Of a stretch of 64,000 nt of DNA, positions 48,618-61,400 are shown piece by piece (position 1 is the first letter of the stretch; the number at the start of each line of letters is the position of its first letter). Source of the stretch: Acanthochlamys bracteata. Its lineage: Eukaryota; Streptophyta; Magnoliopsida; Pandanales; Velloziaceae. The notes below the pieces were generated by a model. It was not told the origin of the DNA. It worked only from the letters and a program-made list of their open reading frames with translations, and ran no database searches. The stretch lies in contig CM034135.1 in NCBI GenBank assembly GCA_019914995.1, positions 4,032,501 through 4,096,500 on the forward strand. Reading direction: 5' to 3'. The position numbers and the translations under genes were made by a program.

Positions 48618-51600
48618 AGTTTTTGGCGCCATTGCCGGGACTTGATTTTGCTTAACTTTGATTCAGTTTAGTCTCTCTTAGATCAATTAGGTTTGCTTGA
48701 GATTTGCATTTTGTTTTGCATTTGTTTGCATTTAGAGTTTCTTTTTAGCATTATGCGTTTCACTTTTAGATTTTGCATTAGTGCATGATAACCCGCCGAG
48801 ATCAATCATCTCTTGAATTTGATCCTGAATTTGAGAGAACTGTTAGGAGAATTAGGCGTGAGTGTAGAGATCAGCTGAACATCATGGACCAAAACCAAGA
48901 AATTGATCGGCCTCTTAGACCCTTGAGATCCTATTCCCTTCCCCAAACCAATGCCACACCTTCTTGCATTGTATTGCCTGACATAACTGCTCAATATTTT
49001 GAAATCAAACTCTCCATGATTTAACTGCTCCCTTCTTTCTATGGGCAAGCAAAATAAGGATCCTTATCTTCATGTTAAGAATTTTTATGAAATCTGTGCA
49101 ACTTTAAAGATTAATGGAGTCTCGGATGAAATAATCCAACTTCGTCTTTTTCCTTTTTTATTAAAGGAGAAAGCGAAAGCGTGGTTCAATACTCTTGAAG
49201 CACAATCTATTAACACTTGGGATCAGTTGTCACAGAAATTCCTACAAAAATTCTTTCTTGCTCAGAAAACCCAAGCCTTACGTAGGGAAGTTCAGAATTT
49301 TCAGCAGAGAGATGGTGAGTTATTCTTTGAGGCATGGGATTGTTTTAAAGATTTGCTACAAAAATACCTCACCATGGTTTTGAGAACTGGAGAATTATAG
49401 AGCATTTTTATGAGGGTGTCTTACATCAGAGCAGGCAAATTATAGATGCTGTTTGTGGTAGTGCTCTGATGGATAAGAATGAGAACGAAGCATTTGAGTT
49501 GTTTGAACGGCTTAGTGCTAATTCTCAACAGTGGGATTATATGAGAGATCGTGGAGTAGGAAAGAAAGAAGTGTATGAGATAGGTTCCTCCACTAGTGTT
49601 GATGCAAGATTTGATGCTTTAGAGAAGAAGTTTGACATGATTGCCAATCTTGTATCCAAAGGTTCTAGAGGAGAAGGTTGTGAAAATTGTGCTAATATTG
49701 ATCATACGACCTGTAATTGTTCTTTGACTGGCTCATATTCAGAACTTATTCAAGAGCAAACCAATCAAATTAGCAATTATCAAAAGTCTAGGAATGATCC
49801 TTTTTCTAATACTTATTATCCTGGTTGGAGAAATCATCCTAATTTGTCATGGTCAAATAATAAGAATTTACAAAATCTAATTTCTAAACCTTGGCAAGCA
49901 CAAGCACCTATTCAAACTGAGCTTAAAAAGGAACCAATCGATGAATTGCAACAACTCATGAAATCCTTGATGCAAAATCAGCTTGAATTTCAAAACTCCA
50001 CAAGACGATCCCTTTCTCAACTTGAGACCTTCCAGCACGTGACTCAACAAGCTGTCTCAAAGCTTGAGACACAAGTTGGACAGATTGCATCTCATGTCAG
50101 TGAACGTGAGAGAGGCAAATTTTCTAATCAACCAGAACTTAATCTTAGAAATTATGAAGATGCCAAAGCTATCACGACACTTAGAAATGGCAGAAAGGTT
50201 GACAATGAGGTGAGAGATATAAATGCTGAATCTTCAAAGAAAAATTTTAAAAGTTCCACATCCACCTCTGACATTACCTATACTGAACCCCCACCTTATG
50301 TGCCTAAAGCTCCTTTTCCTTCGCGCCTCATGTCTTCTAAGAAAGAGGATCAGCTAAAGGATTTTATAGAGATGTTTAAAAAGGTAAAAATTAATATCCC
50401 TATATTATATGCAATTAAGCAAATCCCAGCGTATGCTAAGTTTTTAAAAGACTTATGCACTAACAAGAGGAAATTTAAAGAGCATGAGCAGGTTGCTCTT
50501 TCTGAAGAGGTAAGTGCAGTGCTTCAAAGAAAACTACCACCAAAACTCAAAGATCCAGGGAGTTTCACTGTTCCCTACCGCATAGGAAGTGTGAAGTTTG
50601 AGAAGGCATTATTGGATTTGGGAGCAAGCATAAATCTTATGCCTTATTCAGTTTATACTGAGCTGAGATTGGGCAAACTCTCTCTAACTTCTATGACTTT
50701 ACAACTTGCTGATCGTTCAGTAAATGTTCCTAATGGCATTCTTGAGGATGTATTGGTGAAAGTTGATGAATTCATCTTGCCAGCTGATTTTATTGTCTTA
50801 GATATGGAAGACACACCACGACCTGAAAAGGAACTACCCATCATTTTAGGTCGACCTTTTATGGCTACAGCTGATACTAAGATAAATGTTAAAGAAGGAA
50901 CACTCACTATGACTATTCAAGGTAAAACTGTTGAGTTTAAGATTTTTAGTGCAATGAAGTTTCCTGAGGATTTAGGTGATTATTTCAGTATTGATATTGT
51001 TGACCAATTGAAAACAGATATCATTCTTCAAGGATAATTCAGTTAATATAGGAGAAATTCATGATCAAGAGAATCCTTACTCAAAACTTAATAATACATC
51101 AACTCAAATCTATGCTATGTGTGATTCTATATCTGCTTATTCTAGAAGGCCGCAAAAATTTGAATCTTTACCACTTTCAAGTAATAAGTTGGTTCCATCT
51201 ATTATAGAAGCCCCAAAGATTGAGTTGAAAACATTACCTACTCATCTTAAAATATGCATATCTTGAAGATCATGAAACTCTTCCTATGATTATTACATCT
51301 GACCTTGAAACTATAGAAGAAGAAAAATTAGTTCGAGTATTGAGAAAGCATAAGACTGCGATTGGTTGGACTATAGCTGACATTAAGGGAATTAACTCTA
51401 CTAGGTGTATGCATCGAATTTTATTAGAAGATGATGCTAAACCTCATCGTGATGCTCAAAGGAGACTTAACCCCAACATGAAAGAAGTAGTAAAAACTGA
51501 GGTGATGAAACTTTTAGACGTTGGAGTTATTTATCCTATCTCAGACTCGAAATGGGTGAGTCCTATACATGTGGTACCAAAGAAGTCTGGGTTTATAGTG

Positions 51601-54600
51601 GTAAAAAATGATAGTAATGAGTTAGTGCCCATGAGATTAGTGATTGGCTGGCGGGTTTGTAATGATTATAGAAAGCTTAATAGTGTCACAAGAAAAGACC
51701 ATTTTCCTTTACCATTTATTGATCAAATGTTTGAGAGATTAGCTGGCCATAGTTACTATTGCTTCTTAGATGGATATTCGATACAACCAAATTCCTATAG
51801 CTCCGAGGATTAAGAGAAAACTACATTCACTTGTCCTTATGGAACTTATACATATAGACGCATGCCATTTGGTTTATGCAATGCACTGCTACTTTTTTCA
51901 GCGTTACATGATGGCAATCTTTTCCGACATGGTAAAAAAATTATAAAGATATTTATGGATGATTTTTCAGTCTTTGGATCTGATTTTGATGATTGTTTAG
52001 ATAACCTCTCTTTAGTGTTGAAAAGTTGCCAAGAAACTAATCGGGTTTTGAATTGGGAGAAGTGCCACTTTATGATTCAAGACACATTATTCTTGGACAT
52101 ATTATCTCCCAAGAGGGTAGAGAGGTGGATAAGGCGAAGATTGATATTATTTCAAATCTTCCACCTCCTACCAATGTGAAAGAAGTTAGGTCTTTCTTGG
52201 GACATGCTGGCTTTATAAAGATTTATTTAAGATTTTTCCAAAATCACTAGACCTTTATGTAATTTGTTAGCAAAGGACACGGACTTTGATTTTAATCAAG
52301 ATTGTTTGGATGCTTTCAAGTTACTTAAGACTAAACTCACAACATCTCCCATTATAATGCCCCCTGATTGGAATTTGCCTTTTGAAATCATGTGTGATGC
52401 CTCTGATTATGCTATAGGAGCTGTGTTAGGGCAAAGAGTGAATAAACGACTGCATGCCATATATTATGCAAGCCGCACACTTAATGAAACTCAAGTAAAT
52501 TATTGCACTACTGAAAAGGAGTTTCTAGCTATGGTATTTGCTTTAGAGAAGTTTAGGTCGTACTTGATTGGCTCCAAGATAATAATTTTTTCAGATCATT
52601 CAGCAATTAGATATCTTATGACTAAGAAAGATGCTAAGCCTAGATTGATCAGGTGGATTCTATTGTTGCAAGAGTTTGATATAGAGGTTAGAGATAAGAA
52701 AGGAGCATAAAATGTTGTAGCTGGCCATTTGTCTCGATTGTCCTATGAAGGTAATAACTTAGGAATGCATATGTCATTATCTGAGAGGTTTCCTGACGAG
52801 CAATTATTCACTATTGAAGTTGTACCTTGGTATGCTGATATAGTAAATTATTTGGTCACCAATATGTTGCCTAAAGATAAATCTAGACAGGAGCAGAAAA
52901 AGTTGCAAGCTGATGCTAAGTATTATTTTTGGGATGATCTTTACTTGTTCAAACATTATTCTGATCAAATTATTAGGAGATGTGTTCCAGAGAGTGAGTT
53001 TCTAAGTATCCTCAAATTTTGTCATTCTTATGCATGTGGAGGACATTTTGGAGCTAAGAAAACTGCAGCAAAAATATTACAGAGTAGATTCTTTTGGCCA
53101 ACCTTGTTTAAAGATGCTTATAATTTTTGTAAATTTTGTGATAGGTGTCAAAGAATGGGAAATATTTTTTTTAGGAATCAAATGCCTCTTACTAATATTT
53201 TAGTGACTGAATTGTTTGATGTTTGGGGTATAGATTTCATGGGACCGTTTTCTATTTCTTTTGGCTATCTCCATATCTTAATTGCAGTTGACTATGTTTC
53301 CAAATGGATTGAAGCTACAGCTTGTAGATCTAATGACCATAAGGTAGTGCTGAAATTTTTCAAAAATTTTATCTTTTCACGTTTTGGTACACCTAGAGCT
53401 ATAATTAGTGATTGGGGATCTCATTTTTGTAATAAGCTATTTAAAGCATTGACGAAGAAATATAATATAACTCATAAAGTGGCTACGCCTTATTACCTTC
53501 AAACTAGTGGTCAAGTAGAAGTGTCAAATAGGGAGATTAAGCATATTTTGGACAAAACTGTACAATCGAATAGGAAAGACTGGGCTTTAAAACTTAATGA
53601 TGCTTTGTGGGCTTATAGGACAGCTTACAAAACTCCTATAGGAATGTCTCCTTATCGTTTGGTCTATGGAAAAGCTTGTCACCTCCCTGTTGAGTTAGAA
53701 CATAAAGCTTATTGCGCCATTAAAAAACTCAACTTTGACCTTCAAGAAGCTGGAAACGTTAGAAAATTGAAATTAAGTGAGTTAGAAGAAATTCGAAATG
53801 AGGCATATGAGAATGCTAAGATTTATAAGGATATAACCAAAGCATTGCATGATAAGGCATTATTAAGAAAATCATTTGAATGTGGGCAAAAGGTCTTGTT
53901 AGATAATTCAAGATTGAAGCTTTTCCAGGAAAGCTTAAATCTAGATGGTATGGACCCTACGAGGTTATTGAAATTTTTCCTCATGGAGCTGTAGAAATTA
54001 GGGATTTACAATCTAGAATGCAATTCAAAATTAATGGGCATCGTTTGAAACCATATCTAGAAACTACTTTCTATATAAATGATGAAGCAACTTTTAAATT
54101 GTTAGATCCCATTTTATCTCTAGAAAATGCTTCCGTCTGGCTGAAGACGTTAAACTTAGCGCTATTTGGGAAGCAACCCAAGAATTTTTAATGATTTGAA
54201 TTTAGTTGTAGTTTTATTCTTGTTTTATTTAGGACTGGCTTTCCGGGAGAATGTGTTTAGAAGGAAATAATTCTTATAGATGATAGCTACGGAAATTAAT
54301 GATGACTCAAAAATTCTGGCAGCAAGAACAACATCCAAAAACAAATGGAACAGAGGAAAGCTCAAGTAAGTCTATTTGGAATATGAGTTGTCAGGTAAGC
54401 GGTTCAAATCATTTACAACTGAATTTTAAGCTATGCTACTACTTGATGAATATATAAATAAGGGAAATTTAATTTTGATACTAGGAAATTCTGTAAAACT
54501 AGTGAAGTTGGTTTGACACCGAACATGCCTATTTTATGATCAAGTTTAGAGGTGCTTAGCATTTGACAAAACAAAAGATCATATGACTATACAGTTACTA

Positions 54601-56275
54601 TCTGTGATGCATGAAGTACAGTATGAAATATTGATTAACAACTTTATTGAAATTTCTGTATAGTTATGGAGTCAACCGGATGGTTTATGATTGCTGATAC
54701 ATGTTCAAACTAAATCTTGCAATTGCAAGAAATGAGCTACAAAGTAACCATAATAACAATGAAGCTACAAAATACATGTAAAGTCGGACATTAGAGGCCA
54801 CAAAAGCATGATGCTTCATTTGCACGTTAATGAGCTTAGAGCCAAGTCGCAAAACACCTTTCGTTTCATTTGTCTTTTAATCGTAAGCTTTCCAAACCGA
54901 TTTCTTCCGGGTGGTATGTTTCTGCGTCGGGTAAGCATAACTATCAATTAGATGCATTCATCATTATGGAAGAAATCGAAATGCGAAAGTGCTTTCTGGA
55001 ACTAAATCGCTCATGCATTATAATAAATCGCATTCACTACTAGTTGTTAAAAAGTTTTTAACAAGAGTTATCAACAGACTACTGGACAACAAAGAAAAAG
55101 CTATATTGTTGCTACATGAGTGGTGACTGAAGCTGCAGATTCTATTCAAAAGCAAACATGTAGGTAGCAGGTTTATAAAGAGGAGTGAGCTCAAAAAGAT
55201 ACAAATCATGCAAACACAATCAGGGGAGTCTTTCTTACGACCTAAGTCTTACATTTTTTCATTTTTACATTAATGCTTGATTATTCTATTCATTGAACAT
55301 TGAGGACAATGTTGGATGTAAGCTTGGGAAAGATAGAAAGTTAAATCTTGTGCAATGATAAATATTCTAATTGCTAGCCTTTCTTCCATTTTTTTTTTTT
55401 TTTCAATGATGAATTTGAACTCTTTTTCTAACATAGCTTTTGAGATCATAATTAATATTGAGTTTGTTTGTCTAATGTTTTTGTCAGCTAAATCTATTTT
55501 CTTCTTTTGAATAGTGTTGTGTATAAGTGAGTTGATAAAATTTCTTTGCTATTCTAGACAGTGCAATTGAATACATCTTATAGAGCATTTTGATTTCATA
55601 ATCCGTAACAAGTGACGATATCTATCACCATGCAATACGAGGCTTGGAGTTAATCTTAGTATTTTCTTGTGTTGTATTGTTTTGTTTTCAATTTTTAGGG
55701 ATAGTTGAGAGACAGATCTGTTAAAAAGTCATTCAAAAGTACAGGGGTAAAGAAAGGAAAAAAAAAAAAAATGCTCGAGTATATCTTGTAAAATATAAGG
55801 GTAAAGAAAGAGCAATTTAATAAAAATAAAAGAGCCGTAAAATTGGGCCAATGCTTGAGTATACCTTATTCTTTTCTTACAAATACTCTTGACTTCTTTG
55901 TGTTTTGACTATTTCCTAAGTTTGATTGCATTCATTACAACCTTTGAAATAACTTTGCGACTCTCTAACAATTGTATGAGCAGTGGGGAGATGATTTCTT
56001 AACGAACTTATGGACTTTGAGCTCTAAACTTTCTTCTAGTATGTTGCACGTGTTCTTTGAATGCGAGGATTGAGTTGATTTGCTTATCGTACAAACCATT
56101 TATGGGAGTTTGTAGATGGTGTTGACTTGAGCATTAGGCTTAGAATATTCTTTATGATTTATGATTGATTAAGCTTTGCTTAAAAATGAGTTCTATGAGA
56201 ATAATTTGTGGAAGTTTGGTATGCATTTTAATTATTTTGCTCGAGCACTAGCAAAAGTTTAAGTTTGGAGGTATT
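48618..56275 (+). mobile_element. Athila internal region, copy 2
   Basis: The order is the same as in copy 1: primer-binding site (48624-48641), gag (about 48785-50390), protease (about 50540-50905), reverse transcriptase (about 51475-52060), RNase H (about 52345-52710), integrase (about 53000-53850), then a 2.3-kb tail without a recognised gene and a polypurine tract before 56276. It is the better preserved of the two, but still broken in a handful of places. The Met-rich gag-like start lies about 160 bases after the primer-binding site, as in copy 1. Confidence 0.88.
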
Positions 56276-57567
56276 TGATAAAGATATAATTATATGCTTT
56301 ATAATAATATTTTGGTCATGATTATATATTGATTTATTTATTAATGAGCTAAAATTTTCTTATATTTTATGGATGTTAGATAATGAAGACAAGTTGGACA
56401 AATGTAAAAGAGCTAATGATGCAATAAATTTGAGACAAACCAATGGTTAAAAGAGTGCATAGGCCCACTAAATTTATTTAGCCCAATGTAAAAGAAAGAG
56501 GAGGCTGCCCTAGGAGAATCTTTTCTTACGTGAGAAGGAAAACTTTTTTTCTTCTTGGCGGCTGCAGACAGCAAAAGGGGGAGAGAAAATCTCAACCGAA
56601 ATTGGCTTGGCTTAAAAAATTGAGATCTTCATACAGAGGAAGAAACGAGAGGAAGAAATCAGAGGAAGAAACAGGGAGGAAATTAAAGGCCGAGGAGGGG
56701 GATAGAGCTTGACGGCGGACAAAGCAACAACCAACCAGATTTGATTTTCTTTCTTTTTCATATTTACCTCAATCAATTTTATTGCTTGTATTATTTCTAT
56801 GGGTAGCTAAACATCTTGACTGTAATTTTGGATGAAATCTTAGTGAAATTGTTTGGATTCTTAAACATTATTGTGATTAATAATTGTTAAATATTTTGTG
56901 AGTTGTTAATCTTTGTATTAATTAAAATTTAGATTTTGAATTTAAATGCGTGATCAATATTGAGTTTAAAGTTTGAATTATTTGTCTAATTATGTTTGCG
57001 AGGACCAATCGAAACATAATAAAATAGCTTAGGATTAATAACTGTGATTAGTGTTTTCTGGACCAAAGAGAACATGAATGCATGATTTCTGATTTTGCAA
57101 TTCTTAATGCGTCTCTTGTTTAATTATATACTGGACCAAAGTTAGAATAAATAAAAATTAGATGATTCTAAACTGGACCAAAGTTAGGATCATAATTAAA
57201 ATCTAACCTAAAGACTGGACCAAAGTATTAGGTACGAAATCTTCACATTAGTCAATAATAAAACTCACACTTGATTAAGGATTCAAATAATATACACTAG
57301 TGATGGATTCTAAAATTTCAGTTATCTTATCTCCTCTGTTTCTAAAAATTTTATTTTTTTTATTATTATTATTTTCATACATATTTTTAGTTTAATTAAA
57401 AATCTCCATCCTATTATATATTTTATGAGATTAGTTTTGAGTTAGAGTTAGCATCAGTCCCTGTGGATCGAACCTGTTATTTGTTATACGGTAGGCGACA
57501 ACCGTGCACTTGCGGAATAAATTATGATATAATCTCTAAATTTTTTTAGTTGATTTTAGCCATACCA
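56276..57567 (+). repeat. LTR 3 (right outer) of the Athila array
   Basis: The LTR is about 1292 bp, starts TGATAAAGATATAATTATAT and ends AGCCATACCA, followed by the TAGAC duplication at 57568-57572. Confidence 0.9.
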
Positions 57568-57572
57568 TAGAC

Positions 57573-58257
57573 ATACAAATATAATAGAATACAAATTTTC
57601 AGCCAAATCCGATCGACCCAATTCGGATATCAAATCAGGATGGATCCACACAATCTGATTAAAAAAATAGTTGAAATTACTTATCAATTTCAATAATTTT
57701 TTTTTTCAACTTCAAAAAAATTATGCATAATTTTTTAATTTTTTTAAAATTAATAAAATATAAATTATAAAATTACTATATATATAATGTTAATATTTTA
57801 AAAAGTTTATAAAATAATATATCTAAAAAATGTTTTTAAAAATTCCTTTTTAATAAGTACCTAAAAACATTCTCTAAATTGCTTTGGCACGAGCCGGACC
57901 GGCCAGTATTTACAGCTCTACTTGTAACCTCGAACCGCACGCTACCAAACAAAAACGCGCGGGTCATGCAAACCCATTCCTGAGCTGGATCAATGCATTT
58001 ACATATCAGTGTCCTCCTTCACTATCAAAGCCAAATAAAAAACTAACCAATAACAAATAAAACATTTGCATTTAAATAAACAACAAGAAGAAAGAAGAGT
58101 CTCTCTGTCTCTCTCTCTGTTTTTGCCTCCGTCTCTTTCTCAAATCTCCCCATTCTCATTCACTCACTCTCTTTCAGACAACCGGCGGCAAGAAAACGAA
58201 AAAATAGTGAAATACCTCTTCACCAACGCGCTACTCTTTTGCATTGCTTAACAAGCC
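57573..58257. other. Upstream region of the GAUT7-like gene
   Basis: The first 270 bases are AT-rich. A possible hAT-like terminus, read on the minus strand from 57919 (TAGAGCTGTAAATACTGG), closes an AT-rich block whose other end is lost. From about 57920 composition rises. CT-rich runs at 58098-58145 (CTCTCTGTCTCTCTCTCTG) resemble the pyrimidine patches of plant core promoters. Confidence 0.45.
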
Positions 58258-58264
58258 TATAAAT
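58258..58264 (+). promoter_or_regulatory. TATA box of the GAUT7-like gene
   Basis: TATAAAT lies about 140 bases before the start codon, with CT-rich patches upstream. This spacing allows a transcription start near 58290 and a leader of about 110 bases. Confidence 0.55.
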
Positions 58265-58401
58265 GGAACCACCAAGCCTTTCTTCTTCCCTCCTTTCAAA
58301 TGCTTCGAAGCTTTAGCGAGTAGTTTCAGAGAGGTAAGAAAAAGGCGAAGCTGCTGCTGCTGCTGGCTGCGGCGGCGGCAGCGGTGGGGTAGGAGAGAGG
58401 G

Positions 58402-61400
58402 ATGAAAGGAAACGCCGCCGTGGTACCGGTGAATACTATGGCGAAGAGGAAGTGGAAGGGTTTCGCTCTCGCACTCGTTCTCGCGCTCGTTGCTTTTTCG
58501 CTTCTCGTACCTCTTGCTTTCGTTCTACGTTTCCACAGTAATCGGTTTCCTTATGGTAATTGATTGATTTGGTTTTCTTTCTGTGTGGTGATTTACGGTT
58601 TGGTATGCTGATATCTGGCCAGATCTGGCTTGGATTCTAGTTGCTTAATCCGCATTGCCGGATTAAAGCTTGGATTCGTGAGATCTGAGTTCATTGATTA
58701 TAGTAAGCCTCTGATATTAGTTAGTTGATTTCTGTGTAGGATATTCTTCTGAAGAGAGATCAAACACGGTGAGTTGCTATCTTCTCTTATTTTCAGCTGT
58801 TTTGCAGATTTTTTATCTGGGACTAGATTACTGTTTAATTGTTATTACTGATTTTGAGTGTTGTTTACTTGGACCAGGATTCAGGCTTTAACTATAATTC
58901 AAGTCAGGAGCCGAACATGTCTGAGGTTTTTTAAATTCTTTTGGTCTTTGTGAAGCTTGGTTAGTGGCTTGATCGACTTTTAGTTGACTTGCTTACTAGA
59001 GAATAAGTAATGTGCTTTCGCTTGTGTAGAATGAATCAAGGATTGATGATCTGGTGAGGAAATTTGGGCCGACTTTGCCAAAGGTTTGTTATTTTACATC
59101 TGCTTCCCCGTAGACTTCTCTATAGGGTCTATGTGATGATATTTCTCAAATTGTTTGTATTAAAATAAATGTTGAAATAACTATTATGATAAAACCTGTT
59201 TTGTTTCTTGATCATGTATTATCAGAAACATTTGCATGCTTCTTTCACTTCCTTTACTTGTATGCATCTGACCTTCGTTTTCTGGCCCTTCCAGCACGGT
59301 TATTATTTTGCTCTTCTCGGGGTCTCAACCTAAGTTCCATGGAGGGATAAACTTTGCCATCCTTGGAACTTAGGAGAACATTATTCTTAAATATATGATA
59401 TATTGTGAGTTCTGTTGGATCTCAGTAGTAGTTGTTCCATGTGGGTGTAAGTAAGGAAGGTTTTAAGGCAATGTTTAAAGAGTTAATGTGCCCTTGTTCA
59501 TTGCTAGCATCATGTTTAGCTTTGGACCTTGCTTGTACTTTTGGCAGGTGCCATTGCAACTGCAAGTAGTACGTAGATGCCATTCCTTGTGAACAGTAAT
59601 TGTATTTAGTCCACAGATTGCTTCAACTTAGAGTCTCTTTATCTTCAAAAATCTGTTTTCTGTTGGATTTCAGTAGTCATTGTTGCATGCGGGGTGTAAG
59701 CAAGGAAGGTTTTAAGGAGTGTTAAGCGAGTTAATGTGCTCTCTTTCAGCAAGCATCATGTTTAGATTTCGACCTTGCTTGTAATTTGGAAGGTGCATTC
59801 CAACTGGTAGTAGTAAGTAGATGCCATTGCTTGTGAACAGTAATTGTGTTTAGTCCACAGATTGCTTCAACTTAAGAGCACCTTTATCTTCAAAAATTCT
59901 GTTTGCAATTGATGTAAACCCCCACTCCTCCAAACATAAGTAGAGATTCTACCCATTTGGTGCAAGTGCTTAAGTGCAACTTTCTTCATTAGATGCTTCT
60001 TCCTTATTTGAGGTTCATAACTTCATATAACAACCTGGCAATATTCGTCATAATGAACTGAGGTAATTCTTTAAAATCAATTTAAGAGGAGATCTCTTTG
60101 TTTTGGTCCTGAGGATTTAAGAACTGAATACAGCAAGGCAATGAAAACTCACTGTCATGGACTGTGCCATAAGCCAGGTGTGCCATACTATTGGCACCAA
60201 CACTTTTATATAAATATTACAAACAGCTTTATAACACCTCTCTCTAATTGAAAAATTTTAGAATTCTTTTGATCAAGAAGTGTGGGAATCTTGGGTACTT
60301 CTTGCGGAGTTGTTACTTGTCCAAATATTTAAAAAGCTTCTGTTGACCAGGATGTTGCAGTGAAGTTTTTGAAGGAAAAAAATGGGGATTCTGAGAGGAA
60401 GAATAGTAGTGAAGACCATAATGATGGAGCATCATCGACATCAAGGAAAGAAGAGGTCACATCGAATTCTGAGGCCAAGAATAGTTCCTCACGCAGACAA
60501 GGTCTGGAATTCAAAGTTTTAAATCAGATCTAGAACATGATTTATGTTGTTGTTTTTTAAATATTTATATATCTCATGTTTTCTGCAGGCTCATCCTCAA
60601 AAGCAGTTGCTTCAGCTAAAACACATCAAACACCACAAACAAAGGTAACTTGTTTTTTCCTCTTAGATTTACAAGAACAGCCTTGGACTTTCATGAGCTC
60701 TGATGATACTATGAGGCAGGCTTAATGCCTTCCTTTTTGCAGTTGGATATTTTTGTTAGGCTCACTAACAATCCAACCTGGATTTCTATCACTAGTTATC
60801 GTTCCACTTAACTACAACAGTTTCAGCACTTCGTAAAGTTGACATGCTGCTGATACCACTTAAGCTGTTTTTTGTACATAATGTACAACATCGATTGCGA
60901 AGTCTTGTACCAACGGACGTTGTTGTCATACTGTTTGAGGATTACTAGAAGTGCTTCTGTTCTCTTTTCAGGATGCTGGTGGATCTACTAAGAAGAATCT
61001 GAATAAAGGTTCAAGCAGTATTGAAACAGAAAAGTCATGCCAGCTTCTATTTGGAAGCTATTGCCTTTGGTCTACTGAGAACAAAGAAGCAATGAAAGAC
61101 TCTTATGTGAAAAGGCTCAAAGATCAACTTTTTGTCGCAAGAGCTTACTACCCTAGCATTGCAAAACTTAAGGGACAAGATAAGCTGACTCGCGAGTTGA
61201 AGCAGAACATTCAGGAATATGAGCGCATGCTCAGTGAGGCGATCTCAGATATGGATCTTCCTCTAGGGTAGGACATGCTTTAGACCAAAGGAAGCTTTCT
61301 TTTTCACAGATTGATCTTAAAGCATTCTAATACCCTTGGTTTTTTCCAGTGTGGATAAGAAGATACAGAGAATGGACAGGATGATTGCAGGAGCTAAAGG

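Larger units (their letters stand above)
38393..57567 (+). mobile_element. Ty3/gypsy Athila-type fossil as three-LTR tandem array, 19.2 kb
   Basis: The array is LTR (38393-39671), internal copy 1 (39672-47336), LTR (47337-48617), internal copy 2 (48618-56275), LTR (56276-57567). TAGAC flanks the whole array on both sides (38388-38392 and 57568-57572), so it arose from one integration. Both internal copies start with TGGCGCCATTGCC, a primer-binding site matching plant tRNA-Asp, as in Athila-lineage elements, and end with the purine-rich tract AAGTTTGGAGGTATT. Gene order gag, protease, reverse transcriptase, RNase H, integrase defines Ty3/gypsy. The outer LTRs differ by a few percent, suggesting an age on the order of a million years; the two interiors are nearly identical, so the duplication is younger. 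Both copies are broken. Confidence 0.9.

Noticed and set aside
38393-57567. Nested insertion of one Athila element into another
   Set aside because: No target duplication at the middle LTR, no split LTR or split interior, and a mosaic middle LTR; tandem unequal crossover explains it better.
58066-58251. Ser-rich open frame before the GAUT7-like gene
   Set aside because: It is a reading of CT-rich promoter repeats upstream of the TATA box.
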